Source: Synechococcus sp. M44_DOE_062
Lineage (GTDB): Bacteria > Cyanobacteriota > Cyanobacteriia > Thermostichales > Thermostichaceae
Direction: 5' to 3'
NCBI GenBank assembly: GCA_015295985.1
Contig: DVDX01000049.1
Span: 1-64,000, forward strand
DNA length: 64,000 nt
This document shows, in pieces, positions 9,632 through 19,734 of this stretch (positions are counted from its first letter, which is position 1; each line of letters opens with the position of its first letter). The notes beneath the pieces were generated by a model, which saw only the letters and a program-made list of their open reading frames with translations, was not told the DNA's origin and made no database searches. Made by a program: the position numbers and the translations under genes.

Positions 9632-10891
9632 TTGTCCAAGTCGTTTTTGTTTTCCTCGGAGTCGGTGACGGAGGGGCACCCCGACAAAATCTGCGATCAG
9701 ATCTCCGATGCCATCGTGGATGCCCTCTTGACGGCGGATCCCCTAAGTCGGGTGGCCGCTGAGGTGGTGGTCAATACGGGCCTGGTTCTGTTGACTGGGG
9801 AGATCACCTCGCAAGCGCAGGTCAACTTCACCCGTCTGGTGCGGGACAAGGTGGCCGAAATTGGCTATACCGACGCCAAGAATGGTTTTTGTGCCGAAAG
9901 CTGTGCAGTGTTGGTGGCTTTCGATGAGCAATCTCCCGATATTGCCCAAGGGGTGAACGTGGCCCTAGAAAGTCGCGGATCCCGAGAAGATCAATTCGAC
10001 TTGGTCGGGGCCGGGGATCAGGGATTGATGTTTGGCTTTGCCTGCGATGAAACCCCTGAGTTGATGCCCTTGCCCATCAGCTTGGCCCACCGTCTCAGCC
10101 GCCAGTTGGCCACGGTTCGCAAAAACGGCACCTTGCCCTATCTGCGCCCGGATGGCAAAACGCAGGTGACTGTAGCCTATGAAGAAGGTCGCCCGGTGGG
10201 CATTCACACCCTGCTCATCTCCACCCAGCACACACCCACCATTGGTGCCATTACGGAAGAGGCAGCAGTACAAGAGCGGATCCGCGCCGATCTTTGGGAG
10301 GCGGTGGTTACGCCGGTGTTTGCCGAGCTGCCCATCAAGCCCGACAGCCACACCCGCTTTCTCACCAATCCCACCGGCAAGTTTGTCATCGGCGGCCCTC
10401 AGGGAGACGCAGGCCTGACCGGGCGCAAGATCATTGTCGATACCTACGGCGGCTATTCTCGCCATGGGGGCGGGGCCTTCTCCGGCAAGGATCCCACCAA
10501 GGTGGATCGCAGCGCTGCCTATGCGGCTCGTTACGTGGCCAAGAACATCGTGGCGGCTGGCTTGGCCCAAAAGTGTGAAGTGCAGGTGAGCTATGCCATT
10601 GGGGTAGCCCGCCCCATCAACATTTTGGTGGAAACCTTCGGCACAGGGCGCATCCCCGACGAAGAGCTGTTGCGGCTGGTACAGCGCCACTTTGATCTGA
10701 GGCCGGCAGCCATTTTGGCCCAGTTCCAACTGCGGGAGTTGCCCCGCCAACGGGGAGGGCGCTTCTACCAAGACGTAGCGGTCTACGGGCACTTTGGGCA
10801 AACCCACCTGGATCTGCCCTGGGAGCGCACCGACAAAGCCGCTCTGCTGCGGGAAGAGGCTCTTGCCAAGGCGACTGCCATCCTGGCCTAG
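9632..10891 (+). CDS. metK: S-adenosylmethionine synthetase
   Basis: MetK makes S-adenosylmethionine from methionine and ATP. The 419-residue protein has the signature [14 protein letters not shown] at the N-terminus, the [12 protein letters not shown] hexapeptide-type motif near 127 and the P-loop-like [14 protein letters not shown] near 285. All three conserved domains are complete. The start is a TTG at 9632 with AAGGAG eight bases upstream; no ATG precedes the conserved region. The leader carries a SAM-I riboswitch, giving direct feedback control. Confidence 0.97.
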   Translation: MSKSFLFSSESVTEGHPDKICDQISDAIVDALLTADPLSRVAAEVVVNTGLVLLTGEITSQAQVNFTRLVRDKVAEIGYTDAKNGFCAESCAVLVAFDEQSPDIAQGVNVALESRGSREDQFDLVGAGDQGLMFGFACDETPELMPLPISLAHRLSRQLATVRKNGTLPYLRPDGKTQVTVAYEEGRPVGIHTLLISTQHTPTIGAITEEAAVQERIRADLWEAVVTPVFAELPIKPDSHTRFLTNPTGKFVIGGPQGDAGLTGRKIIVDTYGGYSRHGGGAFSGKDPTKVDRSAAYAARYVAKNIVAAGLAQKCEVQVSYAIGVARPINILVETFGTGRIPDEELLRLVQRHFDLRPAAILAQFQLRELPRQRGGRFYQDVAVYGHFGQTHLDLPWERTDKAALLREEALAKATAILA

Positions 10892-10909
10892 GGGGGACGG
10901 TCTGCTCCC

Positions 10910-11428
10910 TCAATGCTTACCCTGGTGAAGCTGCTTGACCAGGTGGGGCAGCTCCGGCAGGATCAGGCTGCGCATAGCCAGTTGCACGGCTGCTGTGGAG
11001 CCAGGCATGGAGAAGATCAGGCACTTTCCGTGGATCCCGGCGATGGCCCGCGAGGCGATGGCCCGACTGCCGATCTGGTCATAGCTGAGCTGACGGAAGA
11101 TCTCGCCAAAGCCGGGCAAGGTCTTTTCCAAGAGAGCCTCGATGGCGTCGTAGGTGGTGTCGCGGGGGGCGATGCCTGTGCCGCCATTCAACAAGATGAC
11201 TGGCAGGGATCCGGCCCAATCCTGAACCTGCTCTCGAATGAGCTGCGGTTCATCTCGAAGAATGCAATACCTCTCCACTCGGTGGCCGGACTCCTGGAGG
11301 GCTGTGCAGATGAACTGGCCGCTGTGGTCGGTTTCAGGGGTGCGCGTGTCGCTGACGGTGATCACCCCACAGGGCAAGGAGGCAAAAGTGTGCTCCGCAC
11401 CGCTGTCGCGATCGAGGGGAAAGTTCAT
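10910..11428 (-). CDS. moaB: Molybdenum cofactor biosynthesis protein MoaB
   Basis: This MogA/MoaB-fold protein adenylylates molybdopterin during molybdenum cofactor synthesis. The 172-residue protein contains VILLNGGTGIAPRDTTYDA and a C-terminal GKCLIFSMPGSTAAVQLA, the family's substrate-binding motifs. Residues 6-13 (DRDSGAEH) are encoded by a copy of the dispersed repeat, so the true functional N-terminus probably begins near LPCGVITVSDTR. It runs convergent with metK, 18 bases apart. Confidence 0.93.
   Translation of the reverse strand: MNFPLDRDSGAEHTFASLPCGVITVSDTRTPETDHSGQFICTALQESGHRVERYCILRDEPQLIREQVQDWAGSLPVILLNGGTGIAPRDTTYDAIEALLEKTLPGFGEIFRQLSYDQIGSRAIASRAIAGIHGKCLIFSMPGSTAAVQLAMRSLILPELPHLVKQLHQGKH
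11391..11412 (+). repeat. Dispersed repeat copy inside moaB
   Basis: TGCTCCGCACCGCTGTCGCG followed by AT is an almost exact copy of the window-wide repeat. On the gene strand it is translated in frame as RDSGAEH near the MoaB N-terminus. Confidence 0.75.
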
Positions 11429-11464
11429 GGCGAGGATCCCTGAGGAAAAAGAGGGGCAAGCCCA

Positions 11465-11992
11465 TCAAGATTGTCCCTGAGGGGGCTTGGCAGAAGCTGG
11501 CGGGTCAACAGCCGTCTGCTGGAGCTCCAGGATCGCTGAGGACGCTGCCCCACCGGCATGAGGGGGTTGAGGAGTAGAGGATTGGGCAAGCAGGCGGCGC
11601 AGCTTGGGGGGAAGCTCCTGCAACTGCTCCAACAACAAGTTTAAAGATATGGCCGGTTCTCGGGAAAACAGGGATCCCGCGGGGGGTACCGGCGGCAAAG
11701 GAGAACAGATAGGGACAGTCGAAGCCAGAGAGTGGATCAGCTCCTGCTGCTCCTGCCAAAGGAACTGGCCGATTTCTGGGGGAAAGGTAAGATGAGGAAA
11801 GCCGCGACGCTGCCAAAGGCGGAGAAGCTGCTCCACAGAGGTGGCCTTGTACCGCCCTTGGTAGAGGGCTTCCAGCAAAGCCACCGGGATCCAGTGAGCC
11901 GGGAACGACTGATCCCAGCGCTCCACCCAAACCTGGCCGGGTTGACCTTCCAGTTCAAACCCATAGCGCTCCAGAAAGGTGGCAGGATCCAT
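11465..11992 (-). CDS. Hypothetical protein, cyanobacterial type
   Basis: A 175-residue soluble protein begins MDPATFLERYGFELEGQPG. Its first roughly 90 residues look folded, with many Trp and aromatic residues (VWVERWDQSFPAHWIPVALLEALYQ is split by ordinary hydrophobic spacing). The last 80 residues are Pro/Ser/Ala-rich and probably disordered. No catalytic motif or membrane helix is visible. I do not recognise the family. The ATG at 11992 follows a short upstream alternative (12010). It lies 36 bases from the moaB start on the same strand and may be co-transcribed. Confidence 0.7.
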   Translation of the reverse strand: MDPATFLERYGFELEGQPGQVWVERWDQSFPAHWIPVALLEALYQGRYKATSVEQLLRLWQRRGFPHLTFPPEIGQFLWQEQQELIHSLASTVPICSPLPPVPPAGSLFSREPAISLNLLLEQLQELPPKLRRLLAQSSTPQPPHAGGAASSAILELQQTAVDPPASAKPPQGQS

Positions 11993-12148
11993 CGAACCAC
12001 CCTGGCTCAATAAAACTTAACCCTAAGCTAACCCAGAGGGATCGGCGAGAAATCAGGCTCCTCCTGCCGGGATCCCTGAGAAAGCTTTGGCTCAAGAATA
12101 CCTCAACTGGCTTTCTGTGAAGCTCCTATGAAGGAAGGCTGGGCAAGG

Positions 12149-13498
12149 TCAAGGGGCTCCGCACCGCTGTCGCGAACGACGCAAACACCATACGGCTCCG
12201 GGCACGTCGGCTTCCCCCTCTCGTCTTAGGGTGAAGTTTTGGTGGTAGACGGGATCCAACCCTGCTTGTTCTGCCTGCTGCAGCACGTAGGATCCGGAAT
12301 GGGCAAAGCGCCCCGTCGTGGATCCCAGCTCGTAGCCGGGGGCGGATCCCACCTCGACAGTAAAGGCCAAAAGCCCGCCAGCATTCAACACCCGAGCGCA
12401 GGCAGGAAAGACCTGGGCCAGATCCCCCAGGTAGATGAACACATCTGCCGCCAGGATCAAGTCGTAGCGTTCCGAGGTCTGCTGCAGCAGCTCCAGCAAG
12501 TCCCCCTGAACCAGGTGGTCGTAAATGCCCTTGTGTTGGGCGATTTCCAGCATGCGGGCAGAGAGATCCACGCCCCACAACTGCTTGACATAGGGGCGCA
12601 CCTGGGATCCCGCCAAGCCTGTGCCACAGCCCAAGTCCAGCGCCCGCTCAAACCCAGGAGGCAATCCCTGCGCTGCTGCCACCGCCAGGATCCCTTGCCG
12701 CAAAGCCTGTGGCCCCTGGTAGTTTAACTTCTCCAACAAATGCTGCTCGAACCGAGGTGCATATTCATCGAACAGGCGGCTGACCCAAGCCGGAGGCGTT
12801 CTGTCGGGTAGGGGCAGCTCCCCCAGAATGGCCAGCATGTAGCGGGCATCGCTGTGTTCAGGCTGCAAGGAGAGCGCCCGCCGAAACCAGGGGCTGGCCG
12901 TCTCTGGTTGTCCCTGCTTCCAGAAGCATATGCCGATTTGATAGGGGATATCCGCTTCCTGCTGGGATCCCTGCCAAGCCTGCAAGTAGTGGGCCACCGC
13001 CGCCGCGAATTCTCCCTGCATCTGCAGCAGATCAGCCAACCCCACCCGTGCCATCAGCAGTTGCGGATCTCGGTTCAGGGCTTGCTCAAACAACAATTGC
13101 GCCTGCTTTTTCTCCCCCATCTGCCGCAACACCCTCCCCAGCAGTGCATGAACCTCAGCGGCTAAGCTGGCCGGCGCAGCAGGTGGACAGCTCACAATGG
13201 CCTGCTGGTAGTGCAGCATGGCAGCGGGGTAGCGACCGGCTCCCCCCTCGATTTGTCCCAACAGAGCGTGGGCCTGAACCCGGGCGATGGCTGCTCCGGG
13301 ATCAGACAGGTCGGCACCACCCAAAGGGGATCCCCGCCGGGCACTCCCAACAGAATCTGAGCCGGCATCCGAGAGGAGCTGCTCACAAATTTGCCGACAG
13401 CGGGCCCAGTCACCTTGCCGGAAGTGGATTGCCGCCTGTCGGATCTGTCTTGAGAGGGGCGGCTGCGCCGCTTTTCCAAAACCTTTGCCCTTGACCAT
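12149..13498 (-). CDS. TPR-repeat SAM-dependent methyltransferase
   Basis: The 449-residue protein joins tetratricopeptide repeats (about 20-220, with AHALLGQIEGGAGRYPAAML-type helical pairs) to a class I methyltransferase domain (about 250-420). Motif I is ALDLGCGTGLAGS, followed by GVDLSARMLEIA and the post-I acidic DLILAADVFIYLGDL. The substrate is unknown; similar TPR-methyltransferases act on proteins or small molecules. The last residues, RRSRQRCGAP, are encoded by a dispersed repeat copy (12156-12177), so the natural C-terminus has been extended or replaced. Confidence 0.85.
   Translation of the reverse strand: MVKGKGFGKAAQPPLSRQIRQAAIHFRQGDWARCRQICEQLLSDAGSDSVGSARRGSPLGGADLSDPGAAIARVQAHALLGQIEGGAGRYPAAMLHYQQAIVSCPPAAPASLAAEVHALLGRVLRQMGEKKQAQLLFEQALNRDPQLLMARVGLADLLQMQGEFAAAVAHYLQAWQGSQQEADIPYQIGICFWKQGQPETASPWFRRALSLQPEHSDARYMLAILGELPLPDRTPPAWVSRLFDEYAPRFEQHLLEKLNYQGPQALRQGILAVAAAQGLPPGFERALDLGCGTGLAGSQVRPYVKQLWGVDLSARMLEIAQHKGIYDHLVQGDLLELLQQTSERYDLILAADVFIYLGDLAQVFPACARVLNAGGLLAFTVEVGSAPGYELGSTTGRFAHSGSYVLQQAEQAGLDPVYHQNFTLRREGEADVPGAVWCLRRSRQRCGAP
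12156..12177 (+). repeat. Dispersed repeat copy at the end of the TPR-methyltransferase gene
   Basis: GCTCCGCACCGCTGTCGCGA followed by AC. On the gene strand it encodes the final SRQRCGA residues and lies a few codons from the stop. Confidence 0.8.
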
Positions 13499-13566
13499 TC
13501 CTGCGGTGCATCCCCCGATTTCTTGGGGGTCTGAGTTGCCAATACCCTTTCAGGATAGGGTCTCTC

Positions 13567-15621
13567 TCAGCCGACGGTTGCCATGGCTTTCAGGCCCTTC
13601 AAAATCAGATGGTCCAAAATGCTGGTGTTCTCCTCGCCGCGGTAGTTGAAATTAGAGCGCACCAGCCACAACCCCTTCTGAGTGCGGCAACAGAGGTTCA
13701 GCAGCGTGCGGACCAAAATGTGTTGACGCGCCTGTAAATCCCGCGCTGCATCGAAAACCTCCCCATCCCATTCCGGTGTCAGCACACGGCTGTTGTAGAG
13801 CACATGCCACAGAGAGCGCGACCAACTGGGGTTGGTGATATCAAACCAAAATTGGTAATCCGCCTCCAAACCCCGATTGATGTAGGCCACCGGAGTTGCA
13901 ACGACCAAGTAACGGGAATAATCGGGCTCAAAGCGGCTGCTGCTGGGGGTTTGTCCCGAGCGGATCATGGCCAGAAAGGCGGGATCCCCTTCGGCGGGGA
14001 AGGCCTGACGAAACCGTTGCGCCGCTTCTATTAACACGCGCAGCAGCTCCTGATCCTGAGGGGAAGCAATCACCGAGGCCAAGTGATCGGCAAAAAACTG
14101 CTGGAAGAAAGTGGCCAGTGAAGGGCCGGGACGATAGCCGCGCAGCCAATCGAACAGTCGCTGGTAGCGCTCTAGATTGGCAAACCCCACTCGCTCCGGC
14201 TGCCGTACTGCTGTTCGGGGACGCAGAGAACGCCCCACCGGATCCCAGGTATCTTCGGCCAACAGAGCCGCTCGGATGGGATCCAGCCCCAGCACCCAGC
14301 TCAACATCAGCCGCCAAGCCGGCAAAGTAGGAAAAGCGCCCCACTCAGGGTGAGCCAATTCTGCTGCCGTCAGCACCACCTGCACCAAAGGATAGCGGAT
14401 CAAGGCCGGGAAGGGGGCGATCGGCAAAACCGGCACTTCCGACAACTGCTCCTGCAAGCTCAGGCTCACCCCCGCATCCATACGGGGCAGCAAAACGGCG
14501 ATGCGATGGGCCGGGATCCCGGCCCCCAAAAGCCGGCGAATTTGGGCAACCATCGCCTCTACTGCCGCAAACTGGGTCTCTTCCTCCAGCGTTTGCACCA
14601 GCGGCAGCTCCCCCCCCTTCGGCTCAGGCAGCGGATGGGAAAACTGGGGATCCAACACCCGCGCAATCTGCACCCCCAAGCGGATCATGCCTGCTGAAGC
14701 GCGATGGCTCCCCTCCAGAAACTGAACTTGCGTGTTTTCCATCAAGAAGTCAGCCACGGCCTCCGGGATCCCGGTCAAGGAAACCCCACCACCAAGGGTG
14801 TAGCTGAAAAATTGACTTTGCAGATGGGATTGCCCCTGCCGGTAAAACTCCAGCGCCACGGCACAACTGTCTTCGGCCTGATCCACAATCAGGTGATCCC
14901 ACTCTTGCCAAAACTCCGCCAGCGGCAGGATGTGCTCGCCAAACAGCCGAATTTGCAGACCAAAATCCAGGGATCCCAACCGAAGCGCTGCCTCCCACAG
15001 CCGACCCACACAGCAGCCCATTGCCTGCAAAGCCTCTGCCCGCCGCGGATCTGCCTCCTCGGGCCAAGCCCGGGCCAGCCGGGATCCCACCACCTCTGCC
15101 GGCAAACCCGAAGCCCCCGCAATATAAGCAGCACTGCTGATCTGATCCCAGATCTGGAACTCCTTGAGCCCGACCCCGGCAAAGGCTTCCCCATGCCGAG
15201 GGCACAAAGCGCAGGCTCGTTGGCAGAGAAATTGAGTGAGATCTTTGGCCAAGGGGATCGGCTCAAACTGAGGAGGCAACTGAGGAAAGCGGGCACACAC
15301 CTGCGGCCAATGATCGGCCAGAGAGCGCCCAACCCGCTGCAAGAACGTCTCGATCCGCCACGGCCCCACCAAGCCCGAACTGGACTGCTGCAAGCGCCGC
15401 AACACCTCATCCGCTTGCCGTTGACTCCGCACCAAAAACAAGACCCGGCCCGGATCGGATCCCTTCTGCAACAAACTTCGATAGTGATCCACACAAGCCT
15501 GGGTCAGCCCACTGCCTGCCCAGCCCATCACACTCTGGAAGGGAGATGGTTTCCCCCACCAATGGCTCTTTTCTTCCGCCTGCGCTGCTCTTGCCATTGC
15601 TGGCCTCCCCAACCAACCCAT
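13567..15621 (-). CDS. UvrD/AddB-like helicase-fold protein, probably inactive
   Basis: The 684-residue protein has the layout of superfamily I helicases of the RecB/AddB kind: GWAGSGLTQACVDHYRSLL in the Walker A place (about 33-51), RVLFLVRSQRQADEVLRRL after it, and LIVDQAEDSCAVALEF where the DExQD Walker B box is expected. The Walker A lysine is replaced (GSGLT rather than GSGKT) and the acidic box is altered, so ATP hydrolysis is unlikely. A second helicase half is weakly recognisable (IAVLLPRMDAGV). It may be a structural partner in DNA repair. The family is judged by pattern only. Confidence 0.6.
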   Translation of the reverse strand: MGWLGRPAMARAAQAEEKSHWWGKPSPFQSVMGWAGSGLTQACVDHYRSLLQKGSDPGRVLFLVRSQRQADEVLRRLQQSSSGLVGPWRIETFLQRVGRSLADHWPQVCARFPQLPPQFEPIPLAKDLTQFLCQRACALCPRHGEAFAGVGLKEFQIWDQISSAAYIAGASGLPAEVVGSRLARAWPEEADPRRAEALQAMGCCVGRLWEAALRLGSLDFGLQIRLFGEHILPLAEFWQEWDHLIVDQAEDSCAVALEFYRQGQSHLQSQFFSYTLGGGVSLTGIPEAVADFLMENTQVQFLEGSHRASAGMIRLGVQIARVLDPQFSHPLPEPKGGELPLVQTLEEETQFAAVEAMVAQIRRLLGAGIPAHRIAVLLPRMDAGVSLSLQEQLSEVPVLPIAPFPALIRYPLVQVVLTAAELAHPEWGAFPTLPAWRLMLSWVLGLDPIRAALLAEDTWDPVGRSLRPRTAVRQPERVGFANLERYQRLFDWLRGYRPGPSLATFFQQFFADHLASVIASPQDQELLRVLIEAAQRFRQAFPAEGDPAFLAMIRSGQTPSSSRFEPDYSRYLVVATPVAYINRGLEADYQFWFDITNPSWSRSLWHVLYNSRVLTPEWDGEVFDAARDLQARQHILVRTLLNLCCRTQKGLWLVRSNFNYRGEENTSILDHLILKGLKAMATVG

Positions 15622-16063
15622 TTTCTCGGCAAAAGTCTGGACAAACGGGCCTTCGCTTCATTATGATCGTTTTCCGTTGCCAACTAAGCCCATGCGCTTT
15701 GGCGACCTGGCGCGCTGCTACCCCAGATACTGCCTCTTTGCAGGTAAGTCTGAGCAGCTCTCAGCAAAAGCAGTTTGGCATGTAACTTTGGGGTGAACTA
15801 GGCGAGAGGATCAGCGTTGCCGATGCTGATGTTAGGCTCTGGGGACAGGGATCCCTGATTCTCCCTGCCTTGCTTTTTCGCCTGAGCTGGCAGACTCAGC
15901 CTTGTTCTGAGCTTTCTGCTGCCACGCTGTTGCTGTATGTCTATCCATCCGGCTGACTGAGCCATTGGCCTACAGCTCGCTTTGCGAAAGGTCGGCTGAT
16001 TGTTGGGGTGAGCCGGCTCTGAGTTGATGAAAACGAGTCGTGCAGGCTCGATTGGAGGTTCTT
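15622..16063. other. Leader region of the ribosomal protein operon
   Basis: This region of about 440 bases precedes rplC. It should hold the promoter of the whole S10-spc operon and possibly an autoregulatory leader. I cannot pick a single convincing promoter. A 34-codon frame (15692-15796, MRFGDLARCYPRYCLFAGKS and on) exists but has no supporting evidence. GGAGG at 16054 is the rplC Shine-Dalgarno. Confidence 0.45.
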
Positions 16064-16708
16064 GTGGCACTTGGCATCCTTGGAAGAAAAGTCGGCATGA
16101 CCCAGATCTTCTCTCCAGAAGGACTGGCCATTCCGGTTACCGTCGTCCAGGCAGGGCCTTGTACCGTGACCCAGATCAAAACCCAAGCCACAGACGGCTA
16201 CAACGCCATTCAGTTGGGCTACTTGCCCACCACCGAAAAACATCTCACGCGGGCGCAACGAGGTCACCTCAGCAAAGCGGGGGTGACAGAGCTGCTGCGC
16301 CACCTGCGAGAGTTCCGCGTTGACCAGCCGGAAGCTTACCAATTGGGGCAGAAAATTACTGTTGAGATGTTTTCCCCTGGCCAGTTGGTGGATGTGGCAG
16401 GTACCTCCATCGGGCGAGGGTTTGCCGGCTATCAAAAGCGCCACCACTTCGGTCGTGGCCCCATGTCCCACGGCTCCAAAAACCACCGCCGACCGGGCTC
16501 CATTGGCGCTGGTACAACTCCAGGCCGCGTGTTTCCGGGGATGCGCATGGCGGGTCGATTGGGAGGTGGCCGAGTTACCACCCGCAAATTGCAGGTGGTG
16601 CAGGTGGATCCGGAGCGGGATCTGCTGGTGATCAAGGGCTGCGTGCCCGGTGTGGAAGGAGGGCTACTGGAGATCACCCCTGCCAAGCAGGTGGGCAACA
16701 AGCGCTAA
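16064..16708 (+). CDS. rplC: 50S ribosomal protein L3
   Basis: L3 is an early-assembling protein near the peptidyl transferase centre. The 214-residue protein starts [14 protein letters not shown] and contains the core loop region [19 protein letters not shown]. The GTG at 16064 is chosen because GGAGG lies five bases upstream and the family starts here; longer upstream frames lack support. It is the first gene of the operon, since rpsJ does not precede it here. Confidence 0.97.
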   Translation: MALGILGRKVGMTQIFSPEGLAIPVTVVQAGPCTVTQIKTQATDGYNAIQLGYLPTTEKHLTRAQRGHLSKAGVTELLRHLREFRVDQPEAYQLGQKITVEMFSPGQLVDVAGTSIGRGFAGYQKRHHFGRGPMSHGSKNHRRPGSIGAGTTPGRVFPGMRMAGRLGGGRVTTRKLQVVQVDPERDLLVIKGCVPGVEGGLLEITPAKQVGNKR

Positions 16709-16763
16709 GAAGGGATCCCTGGCAAAACCAAGGCTGACCCGCATCCGCAAAGACGAGGGAACC

Positions 16764-17708
16764 ATGGCAAGTTGTGTGGTGAAAAATTGGCAAGGGGAAA
16801 CGGTGGGCAGCGCGGAGCTGAGCCTTAAAGTCGCTCGTCCCGAAACAGCCACCCACATCCTCTATCTGGCACTTCGCCGGCAGATGACCAATGCTCGTCA
16901 AGGCAACGCCCACACCAAGACCCGAGCTGAGGTGCGCGGCGGCGGTCGCAAACCCTGGAAGCAGAAAGGCACCGGTCGAGCTCGCGCCGGCTCCATTCGC
17001 TCTCCACTTTGGCGCAAAGGGGGGGTGATCTTCGGCCCCCGCAAGCGGGAATACAAGCTGGCCATGAACCGCAAAGAACGGCAACTGGCCCTGCGCACCG
17101 CTCTGCAAAGTCGGGTGGAAGACCTGATTGTGGTGGAGGACTTCCAGGAGCAGCTCAACCCGCCCAAGACTCGTGCCGTGGCCCAGGCTTTGCTGCGCTG
17201 GGGGGTGATGGAAGATCAATCGGCCCTCCTCATCGTTGCCGAACGTTCGGAAGCTGTAGAGCGGGCTGTGCGCAATATTGCTCGTGTCAAGCTGATTGGC
17301 CTGGATCAGATCAACGTTTTCGATCTGCTCAACGTCGATTGGGTGCTGATCACCGTTTCTGCCCTAGAGCAGCTCAAGGCCCGCTGGGGATCCGACGCTG
17401 CGCCGGCAGTTCTGGAGACTCCCTCTAGGGAGGCACCTCAGGCCGACTCAGCCGAAGATCAGGCCCTGCCTGGAGATGGACTGGTGGATCAGACTGCTTC
17501 GGAAAGCGAATACGAGGAAGAAGGGCAAACCCAAGCACAACCTAAGGCTCAGGAAGAGCAAGCTGACCTTCAAGGACGTCCAGCAGAGCAGCAGGGGCCA
17601 GAAGAGCAAACCGAAGAGCCCCAAGCTCAAGCAGAGGCTCAAGGAGTAGAGCCGTCAACTGCAGAAGAGGCCGAAACAGCCTCAGCAGAGGAGGAAAGCA
17701 ATGACTGA
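16764..17708 (+). CDS. rplD: 50S ribosomal protein L4 with long acidic C-terminal tail
   Basis: L4 lines the exit tunnel and contributes to early 50S assembly. The conserved domain (about 1-210) carries [20 protein letters not shown] and the terminal [15 protein letters not shown] strand seen as [17 protein letters not shown]. It is followed by about 100 residues of Glu/Gln/Ala-rich, low-complexity sequence without hydrophobic core. The total of 314 residues is far longer than the usual 205-215. The start is ATG 16764, matching the family; the longer upstream frame overlaps rplC. The 3' end overlaps rplW by eight bases. Confidence 0.96.
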   Translation: MASCVVKNWQGETVGSAELSLKVARPETATHILYLALRRQMTNARQGNAHTKTRAEVRGGGRKPWKQKGTGRARAGSIRSPLWRKGGVIFGPRKREYKLAMNRKERQLALRTALQSRVEDLIVVEDFQEQLNPPKTRAVAQALLRWGVMEDQSALLIVAERSEAVERAVRNIARVKLIGLDQINVFDLLNVDWVLITVSALEQLKARWGSDAAPAVLETPSREAPQADSAEDQALPGDGLVDQTASESEYEEEGQTQAQPKAQEEQADLQGRPAEQQGPEEQTEEPQAQAEAQGVEPSTAEEAETASAEEESND

Positions 17709-18000
17709 GAGCAAGCGAATCCTAGCCGACGTCCTGTTGCGCCCCGTCATCACTGAAAAGGCAACTGCTTTGATGGAGCAGCGCAAATACATCTTTGAAG
17801 TCCTGCCCACCGCCAGCAAGCCCCTCATCCGAGCTGCCGTCGAAGAAATGTTTCGCGTGCGAGTCACTTCCGTCAACACCCTGAAACTCCCGCGCAAGCA
17901 ACGGCGGGTGGGTCGCTTTGTTGGCTATCGCACCCGTCCCAAGCGAGCCATCGTGACCTTGGCGGAGGGAGATTCCATCACCCTCTTCCCGGACACCTAA
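17701..18000 (+). CDS. rplW: 50S ribosomal protein L23
   Basis: L23 sits at the tunnel exit and is the docking site for trigger factor and SRP. The 99-residue protein has [21 protein letters not shown] near the start and the basic [19 protein letters not shown] loop. Its ATG lies inside the end of rplD, implying translational coupling. Confidence 0.97.
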   Translation: MTESKRILADVLLRPVITEKATALMEQRKYIFEVLPTASKPLIRAAVEEMFRVRVTSVNTLKLPRKQRRVGRFVGYRTRPKRAIVTLAEGDSITLFPDT

Positions 18001-18046
18001 CCCCCCTTAAATTGTTGTCCTCTCATCCCCCACCCCCACCTGAGCC

Positions 18047-18931
18047 ATGGGCATTCGTACTCTCCGACCCTACACCCCCAGCACCCGTCACATGACGGTC
18101 TCTGACTTCGAGGAGCTGTCCCGTGACGAGAACGGCAAGCGGCCCAGACCGGAAAAGTCGCTGCTGCAATTTGTTCATCGCAAGAAAGGGCGCAACAACC
18201 GTGGCGTCATCACCTGCCGGCACCGCGGTGGTGGCCACAAGCGGCTTTACCGCATCATCGACTTCCGTCGCGACAAGCGGGGGATCCCGGCGACCGTCAA
18301 AACTGTGGAGTACGATCCCAACCGTAGCGCCCACATCTGCCTGGTGGAATACGAAGACGGTGAGAAGCGCTACATCCTCGCTCCTCGCAACCTACAGGTG
18401 GGAGCCACCATCATGGCTGGGCCAGAGGCCCCCTTTGAGATTGGCAATGCCATGCCCCTAGAGCGGATCCCCTTGGGGACAGTGGTTCACAATGTGGAGC
18501 TGTATCCCGGTCGCGGCGGGCAGGTCGTTCGCGCTGCTGGAGCTGGTGCTCAAGTGGTGGCCAGAGAAGGTAAGTATGTCTCCCTCAAGCTGCCCTCGGG
18601 GGAAGTCCGCATGATCCGCGGCGAGTGCTACGCCACCATCGGCCAACTGGGCAACGTTGACCACAACAACATCAGCCTGGGCAAGGCGGGTCGTAGCCGT
18701 TGGTTGGGGCGCCGTCCTCAGGTGCGTGGCTCGGTGATGAACCCTGTGGATCACCCCCATGGCGGTGGCGAAGGGCGAGCCCCCATAGGCCGCAGTACCC
18801 CCGTCACCCCTTGGGGTAAGCCCACCCTGGGGTACAAGACTCGCAAGCGCAACAAGCCCAGCAACAAGTTCATCGTGCGCGGTCGCCGTCGCGGGGGCCG
18901 TCGGGACAAGGGCGGAAGGGCTGTTCAATAG
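18047..18931 (+). CDS. rplB: 50S ribosomal protein L2
   Basis: L2 is needed for subunit association and peptidyl transferase function. The 294-residue protein has the N-terminal [11 protein letters not shown], the central RNA-binding domain and the C-terminal [20 protein letters not shown] signature containing the functionally important His. Confidence 0.98.
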   Translation: MGIRTLRPYTPSTRHMTVSDFEELSRDENGKRPRPEKSLLQFVHRKKGRNNRGVITCRHRGGGHKRLYRIIDFRRDKRGIPATVKTVEYDPNRSAHICLVEYEDGEKRYILAPRNLQVGATIMAGPEAPFEIGNAMPLERIPLGTVVHNVELYPGRGGQVVRAAGAGAQVVAREGKYVSLKLPSGEVRMIRGECYATIGQLGNVDHNNISLGKAGRSRWLGRRPQVRGSVMNPVDHPHGGGEGRAPIGRSTPVTPWGKPTLGYKTRKRNKPSNKFIVRGRRRGGRRDKGGRAVQ

Positions 18932-18998
18932 CCGTCTGGCCATTCCCTCCCCGAAGCTTTTTCGATAGTGAATTGCTTGTCAAACGGTTGAGGTTCTT

Positions 18999-19280
18999 AT
19001 GGGACGTTCGCTGAAAAAAGGCCCTTTTGTGGATGCCAAGCTGCTTCTCAAGGTGGAGAAGATGAATGAGCGCAACGAGAAGCACATGATCAAGACCTGG
19101 TCGCGGGCCAGCACCATCTTGCCCGTCATGATTGGCCACACTATTGCCGTTCACAACGGCAAGCAGCACGTGCCCATCTACATCACCGATCAGATGGTGG
19201 GCCACAAGCTGGGGGAATTCGTCCCCACCCGTACCTTCCGCGGCCACGCAGGTAGCGACAAAAAAGCCGCTCGCCGTTGA
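18999..19280 (+). CDS. rpsS: 30S ribosomal protein S19
   Basis: S19 binds the head of the 30S subunit next to S13. The 93-residue protein starts [16 protein letters not shown] and ends with [15 protein letters not shown], both typical. GAGG lies seven bases before the ATG. S13 itself is not encoded downstream in this operon. Confidence 0.98.
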   Translation: MGRSLKKGPFVDAKLLLKVEKMNERNEKHMIKTWSRASTILPVMIGHTIAVHNGKQHVPIYITDQMVGHKLGEFVPTRTFRGHAGSDKKAARR

Positions 19281-19317
19281 AACGAGTAGGACAGTATCGA
19301 GTAGGAAGGAGAGCGCC

Positions 19318-19692
19318 ATGGCTGATTCATCCCCTGAGGTTAAAGCGGTAGCCCGCTACATCCGCATGTCCCCCTTCAAAGTGCGGCGGGTGCTGGATCA
19401 GATCCGCGGGCGCACCTATGCCGATGCCCTCATCTTGCTGGAGTTTATGCCCTACGCTGCCTGTGAGCCGGTTCGTAAGGTGCTGCGCTCGGCGGTGGCC
19501 AACGCGGAGCACAACAACGGCCTGGATCCCCGGGATTTGGTGATTAGCCAAGCCTACGCCGATCAGGGGCCTGTGCTGAAACGGTTTCGCCCCCGCGCCC
19601 AAGGGCGAGCTTACCCCATTCGCAAGCGCACCTGTCACATCACCATTGCTGTCCGGCCCATAGAAGAAGCTAAAGCGGCGACAGCCTCCTAA
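19318..19692 (+). CDS. rplV: 50S ribosomal protein L22
   Basis: L22 lines the exit tunnel with its beta-hairpin. The 124-residue protein has [35 protein letters not shown] and the basic hairpin [19 protein letters not shown]. The start ATG 19318 has AGGAAGGAG upstream; a longer frame from 19132 overlaps rpsS and is rejected. Confidence 0.97.
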   Translation: MADSSPEVKAVARYIRMSPFKVRRVLDQIRGRTYADALILLEFMPYAACEPVRKVLRSAVANAEHNNGLDPRDLVISQAYADQGPVLKRFRPRAQGRAYPIRKRTCHITIAVRPIEEAKAATAS

Positions 19693-19734
19693 CCTTCCGT
19701 ATTCCCAGACCTCTACCCCTCAACCGACACCACC

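Noticed and set aside
15692..15796. A 34-codon frame in the leader of the ribosomal operon
   Set aside because: No Shine-Dalgarno, no membrane helix and no family resemblance; too short to support.
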